This document shows, piece by piece, positions 6,987-11,021 of a DNA stretch of 11,021 nt. Source of the DNA: Chloroflexota bacterium (GTDB taxonomy: Bacteria; Chloroflexota; Anaerolineae; CG2-30-64-16); the NCBI GenBank assembly GCA_029555885.1, contig JAKPQT010000403.1, positions 1-11,021 on the forward strand, given 5' to 3'. Position numbers and translations under genes: made by a program. Under the pieces are notes generated by a model. The model saw nothing but the letters and a program-made list of their open reading frames with translations. It made no database searches and had not been told where the DNA came from. Every line of letters begins with the position of its first letter. Positions within the stretch are counted from its first letter, which is position 1.

Positions 6987-7015
6987 ATCATAGCACTCAG
7001 TAACCATAATGGAAA
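6987..7015 (-). promoter_or_regulatory. Candidate sigma-70-like promoter of the P450 gene
   Basis: On the minus strand, TTTCCA (7015-7010, 4 of 6 to the -35 consensus) and TATGAT (6992-6987, 5 of 6 to the -10) are separated by exactly 17 bases, and TGC directly before TATGAT gives an extended -10. Transcription would start near 6980, leaving a leader of about 95 bases. An inverted repeat, CGCCCGA (6981-6987) with TCGGGCG (6949-6955), overlaps the predicted start and could be an operator or a leader hairpin. The rest of the 153-base gap shows nothing further. Confidence 0.45.
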
Positions 7016-7038
7016 CACGGAACTCCCCGCTACTCCGC

Positions 7039-9429
7039 TTATCCGGTGGGCGGTTCGCCTTCGATTTCGACGCCGCGCTCGCGCAGCAGCGCCCTGACGC
7101 GCTCCAGGTCCGCAGGACTGATCTTCGCCAGCCCGTCGTGCTGGCCGGACCGCAGGGGCCTGAGCAGGCGGCGCAGCGCGCTGTCCCGTCGGAGGTCATC
7201 CAGCGCGTCCTGATCGCGGAACTGCACCAGGACGGCCGGTTCGAAGGTGGCCCGGCCGTAGTGCCGCGCCCACCGTTTGATGTCGGCAACGAGACTTTCG
7301 GGCACGCCGCCGGCCGCCAGATGGTTGAGCTCTGCCAGGATCGCCGCTGCATCGCGGCCCTGGTTGACTGCGCGGATCACGCTGCCGCGCGTGACCTGCA
7401 GCCCTTCTGCGGTCTGCTCGGTGAGCGGCCCCAGCGCCGCCCGCACATAGAGCCATGAGGGCTGCTGGGTCAGCGTGATGCGGCCCGTCTCGTCTATCCT
7501 CAGGCTGGCCTTGCGCGCCGTCTCAGGATTGTTGGTGCGTTCGGGCAGTTCGCCTGCGTCGAGCAGCGCGCGCTCCAGCTCGGTCGCGCGATCGCGGTGT
7601 ACGAGCAATCCGGTCGGTGTGACCTGCTTGATGATGCAAGCCTGCAGCGCGGGGTCGGCCAGGAGGGTCTCGGCCTGGCCCGGCTCGGCCACCTCCAGCC
7701 ACGTCACCTCCGGCCAGATGACGATCCGCTCGAACGCGGCATGCCACTCGTCCAGGCTCCGGCTGACATTCTGCGGGAGCGGGCTGCCTGTGACCTGTTC
7801 GAGCCACGCCTTGATGGCGCCCACCGATTGCCCCGCCTGTTGCGAGCGGTAAACGGAGTCGCGCGTGATCTCGAATTCGACCGCACGTTCCGCGTTGAGC
7901 CGCACGGCGAAGCTGTCGAGCCGGGCCAGGACGCTGTCCGAGATGGGGTCGAAGGCGAAGACATGGAAGTTGGGTTGCAGCACCACCCGCCCGGTTTCCT
8001 CAGGGATCGCCGGCTCCGGGCCGTCCATCAGCAGCCAGCGGCCCATGTCGGTCAGCCGCACCGCGCTCCAGCCGTCCGGAGCCTTGCCGCCCGCGGGCGA
8101 TACCGGCCGCGCGTAGCCCAGGTCCACCAGCCCCAGCCAGTAGAGGCCTTCGCTCAGCACGGCCTTGATGAAGGTGCGTTCGACGCCCTGCCAGCCGGCG
8201 TCTTCATCGCGACCGAAATCGGCCCACGTCCAGCCGAGCGAGTTCGCGATATATGGAGACCCGTAGTCGCCGCTGGAGTAGTAATAATAGCGCGCCTGCG
8301 TCTCCGCCAGCTCGCGGTCCAGGAGGAAGCTCTCGTCCCGCAAGTGTAGATGGATGTCCAGCGCGTCCAGCGCAATCCACGGTTCGACGCCTGCCTCCTG
8401 CGCGGAGGCCTGCTGCTGGCGGATCAGGCCGGTCAGGACAGCCAGGACGCGCTGCCGCGCCTGCACGACGGCAGGCGGCGCGAAATCGGTGATCGTGCCG
8501 GCGGCGCGGGTCGATCCCTGGACGTAGGTGGTCCACAGCTCATTCCACCAGGCTCCGTCGCGCCACGCGTGGAAGCTGGCCCGGACGCGCGCAACGGCTG
8601 CCTGGCTGAAGAACGCCGGCTGCGGATGGGCGACCAGCCTGTCGAAGTTCTCGTCCAGCTCAAGGAGACCCTGCGCACTGAGCAGGCCGCGCAGGAAGAA
8701 GAGCCGGCGATAGTCGGTCTCCTTCGTCCCCGAGGTCACAGTCTCGGCGGTGAGCAATTGACCGGCGACGCGCTTAAGGTCCGTGACACGCAACAGGCCG
8801 CTGTTGGTCAGCGAGAGGGGCGTCTCGCGCGCGGCGCTCCATATCAGGTAGAGGTCGCGCTGGCAGATGCGGGCCGAACCGGACAAGACCTGCCCGATGG
8901 ACGGCTGTGGCGGCGGCGCGGCGGCAGGCGGCTCCGGCAGGTGGCGTGCCACCTCGTCGGGGATATAGACATAACGCCCGCCATTGAAGCTCAGCCTGGT
9001 GGCTGTCGTGAAGGCGGTCGGTTGGCCGTAGGTCCAGACCAGCCCGTGCAGGAGCAGATGCGCGAGAATCTCGGCGAAGGCACGTGGGTGAGGGGCCATC
9101 TCGGGACGCGAGAGGCTCGACCAGACCGAAGCCGGCTTGCGCGGGTTCTCGCGCTCGATGATGCCCGTTTCGACCAGCAGGCTGCGGAAGCGGGTCGTGC
9201 GCATCTCGCCGCCGGCAAGCTGGAGTTGTTCGAGGGCGCGCCGCGCCCGCTCATTCAGCCGTTCGTACGCGCGGCGAATCCGCTCAGGTTGGCCGATCAG
9301 CTCCATCCAGAGCCGGGTCTTGCCCTCCTTGTTCTTGGGCGGGTTGAGCTGACCCGCCTCGATCAGGATCGTGCCGAGATCATTCGCGTTGAAGAAATTG
9401 ATGGCGTCGTACAGGTCGGGGCGGGTCAT
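7039..9429 (-). CDS. XPB/Ssl2-like helicase-associated domain protein (796 aa)
   Basis: A large protein without Walker A/B or helicase motifs that resembles the bacterial helicase-associated family (Helicase_C_3), which is related to the XPB/Ssl2 N-terminal region and is often encoded next to an XPB-type DNA helicase. The diagnostic part runs from VVLQPNFHVFAFDP (482-495) through ITRDSVYRSQQAG (521-533) to SPLPQNVSRSLDEW (549-562), followed by a strand-rich region and TPTGLLVHRD (604-613). A second copy of the 42-residue module occurs at 679-720. Residues 166-176 form a Pro/Ala linker. GLYWLGLVDLGY (428-439) is shared with the preceding gene product. The start at 9429 overlaps the upstream stop codon (ATGA); AGGTG lies five bases before it. 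The frame is open upstream to 10377, but that part is an Arg/Pro/Ala-rich shadow of the preceding gene. The molecular function is unproven; a DNA-binding or scaffold role is inference. Confidence 0.75.
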   Translation of the reverse strand: MTRPDLYDAINFFNANDLGTILIEAGQLNPPKNKEGKTRLWMELIGQPERIRRAYERLNERARRALEQLQLAGGEMRTTRFRSLLVETGIIERENPRKPASVWSSLSRPEMAPHPRAFAEILAHLLLHGLVWTYGQPTAFTTATRLSFNGGRYVYIPDEVARHLPEPPAAAPPPQPSIGQVLSGSARICQRDLYLIWSAARETPLSLTNSGLLRVTDLKRVAGQLLTAETVTSGTKETDYRRLFFLRGLLSAQGLLELDENFDRLVAHPQPAFFSQAAVARVRASFHAWRDGAWWNELWTTYVQGSTRAAGTITDFAPPAVVQARQRVLAVLTGLIRQQQASAQEAGVEPWIALDALDIHLHLRDESFLLDRELAETQARYYYYSSGDYGSPYIANSLGWTWADFGRDEDAGWQGVERTFIKAVLSEGLYWLGLVDLGYARPVSPAGGKAPDGWSAVRLTDMGRWLLMDGPEPAIPEETGRVVLQPNFHVFAFDPISDSVLARLDSFAVRLNAERAVEFEITRDSVYRSQQAGQSVGAIKAWLEQVTGSPLPQNVSRSLDEWHAAFERIVIWPEVTWLEVAEPGQAETLLADPALQACIIKQVTPTGLLVHRDRATELERALLDAGELPERTNNPETARKASLRIDETGRITLTQQPSWLYVRAALGPLTEQTAEGLQVTRGSVIRAVNQGRDAAAILAELNHLAAGGVPESLVADIKRWARHYGRATFEPAVLVQFRDQDALDDLRRDSALRRLLRPLRSGQHDGLAKISPADLERVRALLRERGVEIEGEPPTG

Positions 9430-11021
9430 GGCTTCACCTGCGGTGTGTAGCCGCGGCGGCGCAGGTCGCCCAGCAGCTCCTGCACGCGCCCGGCATCGAG
9501 CGCGACCAGGCAGCGCGGGGCAGCCTGATACAGCCAATCGCCGCCGATGCGCAAGATGGCCTGGATTTCCTCCGGCATCATGTCGGCGCCGAACTCGATG
9601 ACGGCCACCCCGTCGTGCAGGCGATAGCGGCCGGCCCGCTGCTCCCAGTCGCGCAGTCGGGCGATGACCGCTGCGGGGAGCGGCACGCCCGTCGCTTCGA
9701 AGTCCGCCGTCAGTCTGTCCACGGTCAGCCCCTGCTCCAGGTGGTTGCGGAACACCGGCGCGCTCAACTGGTAGTGGATGCGTTCGCGATTGCGGCTGGC
9801 TTCGACGGCGATCTGGCGCAGCAGCGCGTGCAGCGCCCCCGCCTGCCAGATGTTCCTCAGGATGAGCGCATGCGGGCGCATGAATTGGAGCACGTCCGGC
9901 GGCAGCTGGATTTCTTCGACGGGGAGCTCGGATTGCAGCCGGAAGGCCACCGGCCGCTGGCCCTGGTAGCCGAGCTCCACGAGGCCCAGCCACTGCAATG
10001 GACCTGTGAGGAGCGCCTCCACCAGGCAGCCGTTGGTCGCGCGCCAGGCCCGCCAGTCCATCCGGGCCGGGTCCAGCGCTTTGCCGCCATCGTACCATTG
10101 CCACCTGCCGATGCTGCTTGCGCCCAGCGGCGCCGGATGCACACGGTAGATGAGGCGTATGAACTCCTCGATCTTCAGCCACGCGCTGTCGAGGCTCAGG
10201 AGCAGGCTCACCAGCCACTGGCGGAACAGGTCTACAGGGATGGAGGCTGCGAACGCATCCACCCAGGGCGTGCTGTAGCGCAGTGTGTAGCCGGTCACGG
10301 AGCCGATCGTGAGATCGAGTTCGTTCCACATCGAGGTCGTGCGGTAGGCGGGCTGCGAGCCGCCTGCTGTCCACCATTCGCGCAGGCGCCGGACGCGCTC
10401 GTGCGGCGCGGTGCTCTCCCAGGTCGCGCGCGCCTCGGCATCCACGACCAGTCGCGCGCCCGGTCCCCCGCTCGATATCTTGACGATCTGGCCGACGACA
10501 AGCTGCTCCAGGAGGAAGCGGGCAAAGTCGCGCTCTGCGGGCGTCGCGTAGCCCCAGGTGACCAGGGTGTCCTTGCTGAGCAGGCCGGGCCGCTTGGTGA
10601 AGGGCCGGGCGCTGCTGCCGGGGCTGACGGCGGCCGCGGAGTTCGCGGGCCGCGTTGCGATGGGTCGCTCGCTCTCGATGCGCGAGATAAGCCGGTAGAT
10701 GGCCGTGTTGAGCTCGCTTACGCTGAAAACCGGCCGGCTGACGAGTGGTTCGCCCGCGTGCATCCAGGGCAGGGCCAGCGACGGCAGCCAGGCCTGGAAT
10801 GGGGCGGGAACAGCCAGCGTGCCCAATGGCGTCGTGAAGACGAGGCCACGGTCATACAAGACTTGTAGAGCTGTCGAGTACTCTTCGGCGCTGATCTGCC
10901 GTTGTTCCACATGAGAGAGTGCAGCAGCCAGCCCGGTCGTGCCGGGAGCTTGCGTCAGGAAGTTGTGCCAGCGGAGGATAGCGGCCTCGGTGGGCGACAG
11001 CCCGTCGTAGATGGCCCGCAT
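9426..11021 (-). CDS. XPB/Ssl2-like helicase-associated domain protein (probably N-terminally truncated by the window)
   Basis: 531 residues are readable. A Met codon lies exactly at the window edge (11021-11019), but the sequence there (MRAIYDGLSPTEAAILRWHN) reads like the interior of a helical domain, so the real start is probably upstream and outside. The C-terminal part has the helicase-associated module: YQLSAPVFRNHLEQG (417-431), VPLPAAVIARLRDW (446-459), a short strand region and APRCLVALDAGRVQELL (501-517). QWLGLVELGY (343-352) matches a segment of the downstream gene product, so the two are paralogs from an old duplication. No ATPase motifs are seen. Residues 121-145 (ATRPANSAAAVSPG and following) look like a disordered linker. 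It ends in an ATGA overlap with the next gene, so the pair is co-translated. An XPB-type helicase gene may lie further upstream, but that cannot be seen here. Confidence 0.65.
   Translation of the reverse strand: MRAIYDGLSPTEAAILRWHNFLTQAPGTTGLAAALSHVEQRQISAEEYSTALQVLYDRGLVFTTPLGTLAVPAPFQAWLPSLALPWMHAGEPLVSRPVFSVSELNTAIYRLISRIESERPIATRPANSAAAVSPGSSARPFTKRPGLLSKDTLVTWGYATPAERDFARFLLEQLVVGQIVKISSGGPGARLVVDAEARATWESTAPHERVRRLREWWTAGGSQPAYRTTSMWNELDLTIGSVTGYTLRYSTPWVDAFAASIPVDLFRQWLVSLLLSLDSAWLKIEEFIRLIYRVHPAPLGASSIGRWQWYDGGKALDPARMDWRAWRATNGCLVEALLTGPLQWLGLVELGYQGQRPVAFRLQSELPVEEIQLPPDVLQFMRPHALILRNIWQAGALHALLRQIAVEASRNRERIHYQLSAPVFRNHLEQGLTVDRLTADFEATGVPLPAAVIARLRDWEQRAGRYRLHDGVAVIEFGADMMPEEIQAILRIGGDWLYQAAPRCLVALDAGRVQELLGDLRRRGYTPQVKP

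Noticed and set aside
9430..10377. N-terminal extension of about 316 codons that would make the 796-residue protein 1112 residues long
   Set aside because: It lies in another frame entirely within the upstream gene, and its translation is Arg/Pro/Ala/Gly-rich with no domain character. The ATGA junction at 9426-9429 with a ribosome site gives a far better start.
9615..10868. Plus-strand open frame of 417 codons opposite the helicase-associated gene
   Set aside because: An antisense shadow in GC-rich DNA; the translation has no recognisable motif and the minus-strand frame encodes a conserved-looking protein.
11019..11021. Met codon at the window edge as the true start of the first helicase-associated protein
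   Set aside because: It falls exactly at the edge and no upstream ribosome site can be seen; the following residues look like the interior of a domain. The start is left undecided, with truncation more likely.

Overview
The window is a GC-rich stretch of chromosome in which every credible gene lies on the minus strand, so transcription runs from high to low coordinates. I recognise nine genes. There is no tRNA, rRNA, CRISPR array, integrase or transposase. Gene content (a pair of XPB-helicase-associated domain proteins, a membrane protein entering a DUF4129 domain, a soluble cytochrome P450) and three families of dispersed intergenic palindromes suggest a bacterium of the Chloroflexota (Anaerolineae-like). 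That placement is inference from gene families and repeat style and was not tested.

Layout in the order of transcription. At the right edge (11021 to 7039) are two translationally coupled genes, sharing an ATGA overlap, for paralogous proteins of the XPB/Ssl2-like helicase-associated family. The first is probably cut by the window edge and the second is complete at 796 residues. Neither has an ATPase motif. After a 153-base gap with a plausible promoter comes a soluble cytochrome P450 (6885 to 5533). A 181-base gap holding two direct copies and one inverted copy of a short dispersed repeat separates it from a RimJ/RimL-like GNAT acetyltransferase (5351 to 4701). The GNAT gene is followed after 24 bases by an atypical SDR nucleotide-sugar epimerase/reductase-like gene (4676 to 3684).

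After a 140-base gap with a second palindromic element come a class I SAM methyltransferase (3543 to 2752) and, with another ATGA overlap, a glycosylasparaginase/isoaspartyl-peptidase-family Ntn hydrolase (2755 to 1799). A third palindrome fills the 97-base gap before argF, ornithine carbamoyltransferase (1701 to 700). A perfect extended -10 promoter element in the 48-base gap then precedes a four-helix membrane protein (651 to beyond position 1) that enters a DUF4129 domain at the left edge.

Functionally this looks like several small transcription units rather than one pathway: DNA-repair-associated proteins, a set of small-molecule modifying enzymes (P450, acetyltransferase, epimerase, methyltransferase), amide/arginine nitrogen metabolism, and a cell-envelope protein. 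The most notable points are the tandem helicase-associated proteins with a repeated ~42-residue module, and three different palindromic repeat families, one in each of three neighbouring gaps. No intergenic stretch exceeds 300 bases.
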